Shown: positions 1-8,876, counted from the first letter of the stretch. The stretch is 33,305 nucleotides of DNA from Paraburkholderia gardini (GCF_907164575.1 NZ_CAJQYY010000043.1:1-33305), one strand, 5' to 3'. Made by a program: numbers and translations. The notes: generated by a model from the letters alone, not told the origin.

Positions 1-62
1 CCCCCCCGTTCCCCCCCGGGCCGGCCCCGCCCCCCGGGGCGGCGGGCCACGACTCGAACCGC
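1..62. other. Extremely GC-rich, low-complexity window edge
   Basis: Nearly every base up to about position 50 is G or C, with two runs of seven C and a strong self-complementary block (CCGCCCC against GGGGCGG, about 31-46). It lies just 3' of the HU-like gene, so a GC-only hairpin could help end that transcript, but there is no T tract. The homopolymers and composition differ from the rest of the window, so a contig edge or poor base calls is equally likely. No coding frame is seen here. Confidence 0.4.
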
Positions 63-506
63 TCAGCCTGCCGCGTCTTTCAGCTTCTTCAGCGGGCGTG
101 CCTTGATGCGCACGCTAGCCGGCTTGGCCGGGAACCAGCGCTCTTCACCCGAGAACGGGTCCTTGCCGAAGCGCCTCTTCTTCGCCGGCACGGCTTGAAC
201 AACAATCTTCAGAAGACCGGACAGCGTGAATTCGCCAGCGCCCTTCTTGTGCACCGCGCCGAGGATCGTATCTTCGAGCGCGGCCAGAACGGCCTTGGCA
301 GCCTTCAGTTCGACAGCAGCACGATCTGCGACGTGTGCAGCCAGCGAGGCCTTCGTGAAGGTGTCCTTGATCGGCGACGGTGCGCCGGACGCCTTCACGG
401 CGACCTTCTTAGCCGCTACTTTCTTCGCAGGCACTTTCTTCGCTGCAACCTTTTTGGCCGGTACAGTGGCAGCCTTCTTGGCCACCTTTTTTGCGGAAGT
501 CGGCAT
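63..506 (-). CDS. HU-like nucleoid protein with lysine/alanine-rich N-terminal extension
   Basis: A 147-residue basic DNA-binding protein. Residues 1-40 are a low-complexity tail built from repeated AKKVA/PAKKV units, like a histone H1 tail. Residues about 45-147 resemble the HU/IHF fold, ending with a degenerate form of the HU arm and C-terminal helix (KDPFSGEERWFPAKPASVRI, then RPLKKLKDA). Ordinary HU has about 90 residues, so the extension is extra. The family bends and compacts DNA in the nucleoid; the tail probably adds non-specific DNA affinity. The start at 506 is preferred over an upstream in-frame ATG at 539 because GGTAGGAG lies 4 bases before it and the tail begins there. It is monocistronic, with a 318-base upstream gap. 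The HU assignment rests on the C-terminal half. Confidence 0.85.
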   Translation of the reverse strand: MPTSAKKVAKKAATVPAKKVAAKKVPAKKVAAKKVAVKASGAPSPIKDTFTKASLAAHVADRAAVELKAAKAVLAALEDTILGAVHKKGAGEFTLSGLLKIVVQAVPAKKRRFGKDPFSGEERWFPAKPASVRIKARPLKKLKDAAG

Positions 507-824
507 GTTTCTCCTACCTGTTGTGGTCAGTGAATGCACTGAAGGGCACGCGGTATGCGCACGCTTCAGTGCCGGATTCTACAAGCGCTCCAGCGTTTCG
601 CGCGAATCTTTTGTGCATGACACCGCTGGTTTGTTGCGTGGCGCTGACTCCTCAACACATTTTGACGCCTGTTTTAGCGGGTAAAACGCATTTTTTGGAT
701 CACGGCGCACGCACCCTTGAGAGTGAGGTAAACACCAGGGGCGGCGCGAAACCAGCCACGCGACGACAGCCTCTTTCACGCGCCTTCACGCAAACGGGCA
801 CGCATATCAAGGGCTTTTTGAAGA
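507..824. other. Intergenic region upstream of the HU-like gene
   Basis: This 318-base gap lies between the 3' end of the MocR-type gene and the start of the HU-like gene, both on the minus strand. It should hold the HU-like promoter. A TAGAAT hexamer on the minus strand (576-581) could be a -10 element with a 70-base leader, but no good -35 is found at 16-18 bases. A short AT-rich inverted repeat lies at 671-687. I see no convincing gene or RNA. Confidence 0.4.
671..687. repeat. Short inverted repeat GTTTTA-N5-TAAAAC
   Basis: A perfect 6-base inverted repeat with a 5-base centre in an otherwise GC-rich gap, followed on the plus strand by a run of six T. It could be a regulator site for the HU-like gene, or a weak plus-strand terminator, but no plus-strand gene precedes it. 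Confidence 0.3.
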
Positions 825-2285
825 TCAGCGGGCAAGACCCGGCATCCGTTCCGCAAGCGCGGTGAGGGCCGTGTCGATCTGTTCGACGCCGATCCCGCCA
901 TAGCCGAACATCAGGCCAGGCCGCGCTTTCTCGCGCAAATGGAACGGTGCGAGCCCATAAAGCCCAACCGATACGGCACGTCCTGCCTCGACGACCGCCG
1001 CCTCCGCGAGCGGCGCCCTGATCCTTGCGGCAAGGTGAATGCCCGCGGTCGGCACGATCGGCTCGAACCACGGCGCAAGCCCGTTTTGCAGGTGTGAAAG
1101 CAGCATCGCGCGCCGCGCCGCATAGTGTTTATGCATGCGTCGAAGGTGTTTCGCGAAGTCGCCGTTGAGCATGAACGTAGCAAGCGCGGTCTGCGTCAGT
1201 GTGCAGCCGTGCCAGTCGCCGACCTGTCGCGCGTGCCGCAACGGACCCAGCAGCGAGGCAGGCGGCACGACGTAACCCATGCGCAGTTCGGGGAAAATCG
1301 TCTTTGAAAACGTGCCGACGTACGCAACCAGACCTGCGCGGTCGAGGCTTTTGAGCGGCTCCACCGGCCGTCCTTCGAAGCGGTATTCGCAGTCGTAGTC
1401 GTCTTCGATGATGACGGCGCCGCGCTGTTGCGCCCATTCGAGCAGTTCGACCCGGCGCTCCAGACTCATCGGCATGCCAAGCGGAAACTGGTGTGAAGGC
1501 GTCACATAGACGAGCCGCGCGTTCTTCGGCAGCCGGCTCACGACAAGGCCCTGTTCGTCGACCGGGACCGGCACGACCTTCGCGTCCAGCGCGGCGAAAC
1601 ACGCGCGCGCCGGCGGGTAGCCAGGATCTTCGACGGCAACGGTGTCGCCGCGACGCAGCATCACGCGGGCCACCAGATCGAGCGCCTGCTGCGCGCCCTG
1701 CGTGATGATGACGTCGTCCCAGTTGCTGACGACCGCGCGGTTAAATGCCAGATAGCGCGACACGGCGAGCCGCAGTTCCTGCTCGCCGGCGGCGTCGTGA
1801 TAGGTGCCGCGACCGCGCGACTGCACGCGCAGCGCGTGATTGATGCAGGTGCGCCACACGTCGAACGGAAACAGCGATTTGTCCGTCACGCCACCGACAA
1901 AGTCGAGCGTGATCCGGGCGTCCGGCTGCGGCAACGCGAGCGAAACCGCGAGTTCGTCCCACACTTCGCGCGCCTGCGCCGCCGGTTGCACCTTCGCCGC
2001 TTCGGCGGCTTTCGCATGCGACGATTTTTCGCCGGGCAGGCGCTGCAGGCCGTCGGACACGAACGTGCCGGAGCCCGCGCGCGCCGACAGAAACCCTTCG
2101 GAAAGCAGACGCTCGAACACATCGAGCGTGGTCTTGCGCGATACCCCGAGTTGGGTCGCCAGATCCCGCGTGGACGGCAACTGCACCCCGCCCGCCAGCC
2201 GCCCTTCGACGATGCCTGCCCTCAGCTGTCGATAGATCTGTCCCGCCAGATCCTGGCGCCCCTGAATCGTGATGTGGATATCCAT
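825..2285 (-). CDS. MocR/PdxR-type transcription regulator (GntR winged helix plus aminotransferase-like domain)
   Basis: A 486-residue fusion. Residues about 10-78 are a GntR winged helix (LPSTRDLATQLGVSRKT is the typical helix-turn-helix). Residues about 115-485 are a fold-type I aminotransferase domain with the PLP-binding lysine at K328 in GTFSKTIFPELRMGYV and the IIEDDYDCEYR motif. MocR proteins use PLP, or an amine or amino acid bound to it, as effector; PdxR members control vitamin B6 genes, others GABA or taurine genes. Length is normal. It starts 41 bases after the reductase-like gene on the same strand, so it may be cotranscribed. No pdxST or gabT lies next to it, so the target is unknown. 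Confidence 0.9.
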   Translation of the reverse strand: MDIHITIQGRQDLAGQIYRQLRAGIVEGRLAGGVQLPSTRDLATQLGVSRKTTLDVFERLLSEGFLSARAGSGTFVSDGLQRLPGEKSSHAKAAEAAKVQPAAQAREVWDELAVSLALPQPDARITLDFVGGVTDKSLFPFDVWRTCINHALRVQSRGRGTYHDAAGEQELRLAVSRYLAFNRAVVSNWDDVIITQGAQQALDLVARVMLRRGDTVAVEDPGYPPARACFAALDAKVVPVPVDEQGLVVSRLPKNARLVYVTPSHQFPLGMPMSLERRVELLEWAQQRGAVIIEDDYDCEYRFEGRPVEPLKSLDRAGLVAYVGTFSKTIFPELRMGYVVPPASLLGPLRHARQVGDWHGCTLTQTALATFMLNGDFAKHLRRMHKHYAARRAMLLSHLQNGLAPWFEPIVPTAGIHLAARIRAPLAEAAVVEAGRAVSVGLYGLAPFHLREKARPGLMFGYGGIGVEQIDTALTALAERMPGLAR

Positions 2286-2326
2286 CCGGCTGGCTACCTG
2301 AAATATGCCTGCGCGCGATTATGCCT

Positions 2327-3268
2327 CTATGCCTCGCGCGCCTGCCGCGCTTCGTAAGCCTTCAGATGGTTATACGCAAGACGCAGCAGCGACACGTGTG
2401 CGTCATCATGCTGCGCGGCGTCGCCCCGGCGGATCAGGTCGCCGAGAATGTGATCGGCCTCGATCCGTGAATGGTTCTCGACATCGCGCAACATCGAGGC
2501 CGTCATCGGCGAGCCCGCCGCGAAGAGCGTGCCGCTCACGCGCGCCACGAAATCCTCGCCCATCGGATAACCGTTGTGCGCCGACACCGCGCGACATTCG
2601 GACAGCAGGCCTTCGATCACGCGTTTGCCGTCGGGCGCCGCCAGAATGTCGCCAATGGAAGCGCGAAAGAGGCACGTGCTGGCCGCCAGCGTCGAGAGGA
2701 ACACCCACTTCGCCCACATCTGCTGAAGTACCGCGTCGCTCAATGCAGCATCGAAGCCCGCCCCCTGCAGCGTGGCATCGATGGCGCGGGCGCGCTCCGG
2801 CGAACCGCCGGCGAGCTCGCCGAACGTGATCGAATGCAGGTCGTTCAGATGCACGATTTCGCGTGCGGGGTTCAACGTCGCGGCGATCACGCACTGGCCG
2901 CCCAGCACGCGCGCGGCGCCGAATTTCTCCGTCAGCGTATCGATGTGCGCCATGCCGTTCAGGAGCGGCAGGATCGCCGTATCGGGTCCGACGAACGGCT
3001 CGAATGCCTTCACCGCGTCGTCGAGGCTGTACGCCTTGCAGCTGAGCACGATGAGATCGAACGGTTTCGCGGCATCGCTTGCCTGAATGGTTTTCACATC
3101 ATGCAGCGTGAGATCGCCGCGCGGACTGCGGATCACGAGACCCGTGCGCTTCAGTTCCTCCGCCCGTTGCGCGCGGACCAGAAACGTCACGTCGCGCCCC
3201 GCCGCGGCGAGACGTCCGCCGAAATAACCGCCCGTCGCACCTGCACCCACCACCAGAATTCGCATCAT
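2327..3268 (-). CDS. Ketopantoate reductase family protein (2-dehydropantoate 2-reductase-like)
   Basis: A 313-residue NADPH-binding oxidoreductase of the PanE/ApbA family. The N-terminus has the Rossmann motif GAGATGGYFGG (G8-x-G-x-x-G13), then CKAYSLDDAV and LPLLNGM, and the C-terminal domain has WAKWVFLSTLA and SMLRDVENHSRIEADHI, which supplies the family Lys and Glu. The two Asn residues that follow the catalytic Lys in E. coli PanE (N180, N184) appear replaced by hydrophobic or small residues. It may therefore be a paralogue acting on another 2-keto acid rather than the pantothenate enzyme. The start at 3268 has AAGGAG six bases upstream. It lies 129 bases after the thiolase and 41 bases before the MocR-type gene. 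Confidence 0.82.
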   Translation of the reverse strand: MMRILVVGAGATGGYFGGRLAAAGRDVTFLVRAQRAEELKRTGLVIRSPRGDLTLHDVKTIQASDAAKPFDLIVLSCKAYSLDDAVKAFEPFVGPDTAILPLLNGMAHIDTLTEKFGAARVLGGQCVIAATLNPAREIVHLNDLHSITFGELAGGSPERARAIDATLQGAGFDAALSDAVLQQMWAKWVFLSTLAASTCLFRASIGDILAAPDGKRVIEGLLSECRAVSAHNGYPMGEDFVARVSGTLFAAGSPMTASMLRDVENHSRIEADHILGDLIRRGDAAQHDDAHVSLLRLAYNHLKAYEARQAREA

Positions 3269-3397
3269 GTCTCCTTGAGATCAATCGTGTGGCGCGTGCG
3301 CGCCGTCCGTCTGTCCATCCGTGCATACGGAAAATACAGCAAAGTATCGTCGGATGCAGGGACGCGGCGCGCACGTTCCAAAGCGTTTAAAGCGGTC

Positions 3398-4582
3398 TTA
3401 CAGCGCTTCGAGCGCAAGCGCGATGCCCTGTCCACCACCGATACACAGCGTGACGATACCGCGCTTCAGACCATCGCGTCGCATCGAGTGGATGAGCCGC
3501 GTCGCCAGCACCGCGCCGGTCGCGCCGACCGGATGACCATGCGCGATCGCGCCGCCTTCCACGTTGATGATGTCTTCGGCCAGGCCGAGTTTCCGCGCGA
3601 CGGCGATCGGCACGGCGGCGAACGCTTCGTTGATCTCGATGCGTTCGATATCGCCCAGACTCCACCCGGCCCGCTCGAGCGCCATCTGCACGGCTGGCAC
3701 GGGACCGAGGCCGAACATGCCCGGCTCGACCGCCGCCACGCCGTACGCCACGAGCCGCGCGAACGGTTCGATACCGCGCGCTTCCGCGAAGCCGCGTTCC
3801 GCGACGATCATCGCGGCCGCGCCGCTGTTCAGCCCGGGCGCGTTGCCTGCGGTGATCGTGCCGTCCGGACGAAACGCGGGACGCAGCTTCGCGAGAATCT
3901 CGACCGTGGTGTCGCCGCGCGGCTGCTCATCGCGGGCGAACAGCACGGGACCTTTGCGTCCCTTGACTTCGGTGGCGGCGAGTTCGGCTTCGAACGCGCC
4001 GCGTTCCTGCGCCGCGACGAAGCGCTGTTGCGACCGGGCGGCCCAGCCATCCTGCGCGTCGCGTGTGATCGAAAGCTGCGTCACGAGGTCTTCGGTATGC
4101 CAGCCGGAATGCTCGCCGGAAAACGCGTCGACGAGGCCGTCGCGCAACATGCTGTCGTGAATCTGCGCGCTCCCCATGCGGTAACCGTGGCGCGCGCCGT
4201 CCATCAGATACGGCGCGCGATCCATGTTCTCCATGCCGCCCGCGACCGCGACGTTGCCCAGACCCAGCGCGATTTCCTGGGCCGCGGAGACGACTGCCTG
4301 CGCGCCCGAACCGCAGACGCGGTTGACGGTCAATGCCGGCACGGCCACCGGCACGCCGCCGCCGATCGACGCCTGGCGGGCCGGGTTCATGCGGTTGCCC
4401 GCCTGGATCACATTGCCCATGACCACCGACGACAGCAACGCCGCATCGATACCGCCGCGCCGCAGCGTTTCGCGGACGGCAGCCGCGCCGAGGTCGGTGG
4501 CAGGCACATCCTTCAACGAACCGCTGAAGGCGCCGATCGGGGTTCTCACCGGATGGCTGATCACAATTTCGCGTGTACTCAT
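3398..4582 (-). CDS. Thiolase family protein (acetyl-CoA C-acyltransferase)
   Basis: A 394-residue thiolase of normal length with all catalytic features: nucleophile C90 in NRVCGSGAQAV, H350 in GHPVGATGA and general acid/base C380 in CIGGGQG. The family joins or cleaves acyl-CoA units such as two acetyl-CoA to acetoacetyl-CoA, in beta-oxidation, ketone or polyhydroxybutyrate metabolism. Chain-length preference cannot be read from the sequence, and no phaB or 3-hydroxyacyl-CoA dehydrogenase is adjacent. The start has GAGGG nine bases upstream. It follows the efflux lipoprotein gene after 44 bases on the same strand with no visible terminator, so read-through from the efflux operon is possible. 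Confidence 0.92.
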   Translation of the reverse strand: MSTREIVISHPVRTPIGAFSGSLKDVPATDLGAAAVRETLRRGGIDAALLSSVVMGNVIQAGNRMNPARQASIGGGVPVAVPALTVNRVCGSGAQAVVSAAQEIALGLGNVAVAGGMENMDRAPYLMDGARHGYRMGSAQIHDSMLRDGLVDAFSGEHSGWHTEDLVTQLSITRDAQDGWAARSQQRFVAAQERGAFEAELAATEVKGRKGPVLFARDEQPRGDTTVEILAKLRPAFRPDGTITAGNAPGLNSGAAAMIVAERGFAEARGIEPFARLVAYGVAAVEPGMFGLGPVPAVQMALERAGWSLGDIERIEINEAFAAVPIAVARKLGLAEDIINVEGGAIAHGHPVGATGAVLATRLIHSMRRDGLKRGIVTLCIGGGQGIALALEAL

Positions 4583-4626
4583 GGTCGATTCCCTCGTTGA
4601 GGTGGAAAGTGAAGTTACGGGTCTGT

Positions 4627-6078
4627 TCAGGGGGTGCCAGACGACGTCGCGGTAACGCTGGCAACATCGGCGAAATCGTGCGTATCCCAGCCGCCGCCGA
4701 GCGAGCGATACAGCGCCACCGCGGCAAGCGCATGTTCGCGTTTCGCCTGGTTCAGCGATTCCGAGTCCTGCAGATACGCTTCCTGCGCGGCGAGCACGTC
4801 GAGGAAGCTCGACGCGCCGCCCTTGTACAGCTCACTCGAAAGACGCAGCGCCTGGCTGGACGCATCGAGCGCGCCGGAAAGCCGCTGCGCCTGCTCGGAC
4901 GTGCTGACGAGATCGCTGCGCGTGTCCTCGATTTCCTTCAGCGCTTCGAGCATCGTCTGACGCAGGCCGAGTTGCGATTCGCGCATGCGGCTCTCGCTTT
5001 CGTCGATACCCGCGTTGATCCGGCCGGCGTTGAGGATCGGACTCGTCGCGCTCAGGGCCGCGCTGAACAGGTTGTCGGTGAGCGTCGGCAACCCGAGATA
5101 CGACGCGGCGAGCAGGCCGTCCGAGAGCGTCAGCCTGAACTGCGGATAACGCTGCGCCTTCGATACGCCAACTTCCGCCGCGCGCTGCTCGACGCCGGCA
5201 TACGCGGTGCGCACATCCGGGCGACGCAGTAACGCCTCCGAAGGCAGCGTCTGCGGCACGCTCTGCGACGGCACGGGAATCGCCTGCGCGTTCGCGAGCA
5301 GCAGTCCGTCGACGCTTTCCGGCGTGCGGCCCGAATACACCGCGATCAGGCTGAGCTGATGCTGGATCGTCGACTGCACGCGCGGAATCTGCGCCTGAAG
5401 ATCGGACAGCTGGTTCTGCGCACGCGCGACGTCGAGCTGCGTCGACAGTCCGTAGTGCAGGCGCTCCTGCGTCAGACGCAACGCGCGGCTGCGGATCTGC
5501 TCGTTATCCTTGACGATCTGCATCTGCGACTGCGCCCAGCGCAGGTCGATGTATGCGGCCGCCGTGCTGGCGGCGAGCGCGAGGCGCACGGCATTCAGCG
5601 CTTCCTTGCGGCCCGACACCTGCGCCTGTGCCGCGAGCAGCGCGAGATGCTCGCCGCCGAACACATCGGGTGTCCAGCTCGCGGCGAGACCGATACCCGC
5701 CTGGCGCACGTAACCGAGCGGCGGCGGCGTGTTCTGGCGCGTATCGGCAGCGCGTGCGACAGCGTCGAGTTCGGGCAGCAGATCCGCGTGACGTTGCGTC
5801 GCGATCGACTGCGCCTGTTTGACCCGTTCCGCGGCGGCCTGCACGTCGAGGTTACCGTCCAGCACCGCTGTCACCAGCTCATGCATGATGGGGTCGCCGA
5901 AGTCGTTCCACCACGCGTCGGCGTTCACGGACGCCTGCGGCGCGTCGACGCTCCACGCGTCGGGCGCGACGGTCTGCACGGTCTTCGGCAGATCGGCGTG
6001 GGTTTCCGGCTGCACGGCGCAGGCGGCGAGACTCAGCGCGGCGATGCCCGCCAGAGCCTTTGCAATGATCGATTTCAT
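4627..6078 (-). CDS. Outer-membrane efflux lipoprotein, NodT family (TolC-like)
   Basis: A 483-residue outer-membrane factor. It starts with a lipoprotein signal (MKSIIAKALA...LSLAAC), with the lipobox cysteine at C20. Two OEP repeats follow, each with long helices and beta strands, as in TolC/OprM. It should form the trimeric channel that completes the EmrAB-type pump across the outer membrane. It is the third gene of the operon, starting 10 bases after the MFS pump gene ends, which supports cotranscription. Length fits the NodT family. The start at 6078 has AAGG upstream and is fixed by the signal peptide. Confidence 0.93.
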   Translation of the reverse strand: MKSIIAKALAGIAALSLAACAVQPETHADLPKTVQTVAPDAWSVDAPQASVNADAWWNDFGDPIMHELVTAVLDGNLDVQAAAERVKQAQSIATQRHADLLPELDAVARAADTRQNTPPPLGYVRQAGIGLAASWTPDVFGGEHLALLAAQAQVSGRKEALNAVRLALAASTAAAYIDLRWAQSQMQIVKDNEQIRSRALRLTQERLHYGLSTQLDVARAQNQLSDLQAQIPRVQSTIQHQLSLIAVYSGRTPESVDGLLLANAQAIPVPSQSVPQTLPSEALLRRPDVRTAYAGVEQRAAEVGVSKAQRYPQFRLTLSDGLLAASYLGLPTLTDNLFSAALSATSPILNAGRINAGIDESESRMRESQLGLRQTMLEALKEIEDTRSDLVSTSEQAQRLSGALDASSQALRLSSELYKGGASSFLDVLAAQEAYLQDSESLNQAKREHALAAVALYRSLGGGWDTHDFADVASVTATSSGTP

Positions 6079-6088
6079 GTCAGGTACC

Positions 6089-7678
6089 TTAGTGAGCGTC
6101 GGGAGGCGGCGCGGTGTTGCCGAACGGGCGCGAGAACACCACGCTCGCGAGTCCCACCACGAAACACAGCGCCACCGCGAGGAACGTGTCGGAGAAAGTG
6201 AGCACGAGCGCCTCGCGCATCAGCAACCCATGCAGAACGTCGAGACCGGCTGTCGCCGCGTTGAGCGCGTCGCCGCCCACCGCGGCCAGATGCGCCGCCT
6301 GCTGCTGGATCACGGCTTCGATCACTGGACGACCCGCCGTCACGTGTTCGTCGAGACGCTCGTAATGCAGGTTCAGACGGTCGTTGAGCATCGTGCTGGC
6401 GACGGCAATGCCAATCGCGCCGCCGAGGTTACGCATCAGATTGAAGAGGCCGCTGGCGGATTTGAGCCGCGATGGGGGCAGTGAACCGAGCGCCATCGTG
6501 ACGATCGGCGGAATACAGAACTGCTGGCCGATGCCGCGCAGCGCCTGCGGAACCAGCAGTTCCTGCCAGCCCCACTGGTTCGTGAGCGGCACGTAGAGAT
6601 AGAGGCCGACGCCGAAGCATACGAGCCCGAACACCATCAGCCAGCGCATGTCGACCACGCGTGCAAGCAGTGAATACACCACCAGCGCCACCAGCTGGAA
6701 ACAGCCGACGGAAAGCAGCGCAAGGCCGATCTGCAGCGAATCGAAGCCACGCACGCGGGCGAGGAACACCGGCGTCAGATACACCGCGCAGAAGATGCCG
6801 ATACCGGTAATGAACGACAGCAGACTGCCAATACCGAAGTTGCGGATCGCGAGCGCGCGCAGATCGACGATCGGTTCCTTCGCCGTGAACGCATGGACAA
6901 GAAACAGGAACCCGCAGATACCGCAGATCCATGCGCACGTCAGGATCACCTGATCGCCGAACCAGTTCTTGCGCGGCCCTTCTTCGAGCACGTATTCGAG
7001 GCAGCCCAGAAAACCCGACATCAGCGCGATGCCGGGGTAGTCGCCCTTTTTCAGCAGGGAGAGGTCGACATCGTCGATGTGCACGAACTTCGGCACCAGC
7101 ACGGTCACCAGAATACCCGGCACGAGGTTCAGGTAGAACAGCCAGTGCCACGACCATTGCGACGTGATCCAGCCGCCGATCACGGGGCCGATCGTCGGCG
7201 CCAGCGAGGCGAGCGCGCCGATTGTCGTGGCCGCGATCAGCCGCTGTCTGCCGGGAAACAGCACGAATGCCGTAGTGAAGACCGTCGGGATCATCGCGGC
7301 GCCGAGCGCGCCCTGCAGTCCGCGGAACAGGATCATCGAGTTGATGTCCCATGCCATGCCGCACAACATGCTCGTGATCGTGAAGCCAAGCGCCGATGCC
7401 GCGAACAGCCAGCGCGTGGAGAACACGCGCGTAAGCCAGCCTGACATCGGAATCACCAGGATTTCCGCGATCAGATACGACGTTTGCACCCAGGAGAGTT
7501 CGTCCTGGCTGGCGGACAGACCGCCGCCAATGTCCCTGAGCGAGGAAGCGACGATCTGGATGTCGAGCGTCGCCATGAAGAACCCGAGGCACATCAGCGC
7601 GAACGCGAAGACTTTCGCGCGCATGGGCTGATCGGCGGGGTTCGCGGGGCGCGCTGCGTGCGCGTGGTTAGGGTGCAT
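6089..7678 (-). CDS. emrB: DHA2-family MFS multidrug efflux pump, EmrB-like
   Basis: A 529-residue inner-membrane proton antiporter predicted to have 14 transmembrane helices, the number typical of DHA2. The N-terminus has MCLGFFMATLDIQIV, the family's motif D1 with the membrane Asp, followed by SWVQTSYLIAE and GWLTRVFSTRW (motif A). LAPTIGPVIGGW is motif C, typical of antiporters. With the membrane fusion protein and the outer-membrane lipoprotein it forms a tripartite pump for lipophilic drugs or organic acids. It starts 19 bases after emrA and ends 10 bases before the lipoprotein gene. The substrate is not deducible. Confidence 0.94.
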   Translation of the reverse strand: MHPNHAHAARPANPADQPMRAKVFAFALMCLGFFMATLDIQIVASSLRDIGGGLSASQDELSWVQTSYLIAEILVIPMSGWLTRVFSTRWLFAASALGFTITSMLCGMAWDINSMILFRGLQGALGAAMIPTVFTTAFVLFPGRQRLIAATTIGALASLAPTIGPVIGGWITSQWSWHWLFYLNLVPGILVTVLVPKFVHIDDVDLSLLKKGDYPGIALMSGFLGCLEYVLEEGPRKNWFGDQVILTCAWICGICGFLFLVHAFTAKEPIVDLRALAIRNFGIGSLLSFITGIGIFCAVYLTPVFLARVRGFDSLQIGLALLSVGCFQLVALVVYSLLARVVDMRWLMVFGLVCFGVGLYLYVPLTNQWGWQELLVPQALRGIGQQFCIPPIVTMALGSLPPSRLKSASGLFNLMRNLGGAIGIAVASTMLNDRLNLHYERLDEHVTAGRPVIEAVIQQQAAHLAAVGGDALNAATAGLDVLHGLLMREALVLTFSDTFLAVALCFVVGLASVVFSRPFGNTAPPPDAH

Positions 7679-7697
7679 GATCGGCTCGCCTCAGGAT

Positions 7698-8783
7698 TTA
7701 CGCGTGCGCTGCGAGATGAACCTTCACCGTCGCCGAGAGCCCCGGGCGCAGCACGCCCTGCATCTCCTTCGGCACGTCGAGGCGGATGCGCACCGGCACG
7801 CGCTGCACGATCTTCGTGAAGTTGCCGGTCGCGTTTTCCGCGGGCAGCACGCTGAACGTAGCCCCGGTTGCCGGCGCAAGGCTGTCGACGACGCCATGGA
7901 TCTCGCCGTTCGATGCGTCCAGTTCGACGTCGACGCTGTCGCCGACGCGCATCTTCTTCAACTGGTCTTCCTTGAAGTTGGCGTCGATCCACAGGCCGCT
8001 CGAAGGCACGACCGTCAGCAGCGAAACACCCGTATTGGCGAGCAGACCGACACGCGCGGTGCGATTGCCGACGTAGCCGTCGATCGGCGAGCGGATCGTC
8101 GTGTATTCGACGTTGAGCGCCGCGACGCGCTGCGCGGCCTGCGCCGTCGCGATGCGCGCTTTTGCATCGCCGATCTGCGCGTCCAGCACAACCAGTTGAC
8201 GCTGCGCGGCGATAAACGCAGCATTGCTGCGATCAACGGCGGCGTGCGCCTTGAGCAGATCCGCTTCGGCGCGCTCGACGACCTGGCTCGACACGGCGTC
8301 ATCTTTCACGAGCTCCCGGTAACGCGTCTGGTCGGCTGCGCTGCGCGTCAGTTCGGCGCTGGACGCACGCACTTCGGCGCCCTGTTCGTTGATCGTCGCG
8401 AGCTGGAGCGATTTCTTCGCCTGCAACTCGGTGACGGCGGCTTTCGCGCTGTCCACTTCGGCGTTTGCCTGCGCGAGACGCGCGTCGTAATCACGTGCGT
8501 CCAGACGGATCAGCACCTGGTTTTCGTGAACGTGTTCGTTGTCTTTCACCAGCACGTCGGTCACGAAACCGTTCACCTTCGGCGCCATGACGGTGACGTC
8601 GCCGCCGATATACGCGTCATCGGTACTTTCGACAAAGCGCCCGACGAAAAACCAGTACGACCCGGCTGCAACCAGCACGACGAGAACCGCGGTGACCGCA
8701 AGCAGCATCCACGGGATGCGTCGGGCAGAATTGGCACGATCCGCCGCGCTGGCGGGTGCGATAGTCGAAGGAGTAGTGGACAT
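7698..8783 (-). CDS. emrA: HlyD/EmrA-type membrane fusion protein of the efflux pump
   Basis: A 361-residue periplasmic adaptor. One transmembrane anchor lies at about residues 24-43, followed by TDDAYIGGDVTVMAPKVNGFV, the usual biotinyl-lipoyl half motif. A long alpha-helical hairpin (about 90-200) is rich in Ala, Gln and Lys, and IRSPIDGYVGNRTARVG is the second lipoyl half before the beta-barrel domain. It links the MFS pump to the outer-membrane channel. It is the first gene of the operon. Only 7 bases separate its ATG from the operator at 8791-8804, and no Shine-Dalgarno is evident there, so the leader must be very short or the operator is transcribed. Confidence 0.94.
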   Translation of the reverse strand: MSTTPSTIAPASAADRANSARRIPWMLLAVTAVLVVLVAAGSYWFFVGRFVESTDDAYIGGDVTVMAPKVNGFVTDVLVKDNEHVHENQVLIRLDARDYDARLAQANAEVDSAKAAVTELQAKKSLQLATINEQGAEVRASSAELTRSAADQTRYRELVKDDAVSSQVVERAEADLLKAHAAVDRSNAAFIAAQRQLVVLDAQIGDAKARIATAQAAQRVAALNVEYTTIRSPIDGYVGNRTARVGLLANTGVSLLTVVPSSGLWIDANFKEDQLKKMRVGDSVDVELDASNGEIHGVVDSLAPATGATFSVLPAENATGNFTKIVQRVPVRIRLDVPKEMQGVLRPGLSATVKVHLAAHA

Positions 8784-8790
8784 GTTGATA

Positions 8791-8804
8791 TGTGCGTATG
8801 CACT
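8791..8804. promoter_or_regulatory. Candidate MarR operator before the efflux operon
   Basis: TGTGCGTATGCACT contains the 12-base near-palindrome GTGC-GTAT-GCAC found again before both marR genes. It ends 7 bases from the emrA start codon, where bound repressor could block transcription or initiation. Binding by the neighbouring MarR proteins is inferred. Confidence 0.75.
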
Positions 8805-8814
8805 TCGTTACCTG

Positions 8815-8840
8815 AAAAAATCGGCGCGGAAAACGCGCCG
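8815..8840 (-). terminator. Rho-independent terminator after the first marR gene
   Basis: On the minus strand, a 7-base stem (CGGCGCG with CGCGCCG) and a 5-base loop are followed by GATTTTTT. It lies between the marR stop at 8877 and the emrA operator, so it should end the marR transcript and separate it from the efflux operon, which then needs its own promoter. Confidence 0.8.
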
Positions 8841-8876
8841 GCCGATGCTGCTGCCCACGTCACGCGGGCTTCGAAT

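Noticed and set aside
44..62. A tRNA T-arm-like sequence (GGTTCGAGTCG on the minus strand)
   Set aside because: The five bases on each side of the TTCGAGT loop do not pair, and no acceptor or anticodon arm is found nearby.
2471..4600. A 709-codon open frame on the plus strand
   Set aside because: It is antisense to the reductase-like and thiolase genes, is Arg/His-rich without any recognisable domain, and is typical of mirror frames in GC-rich DNA.
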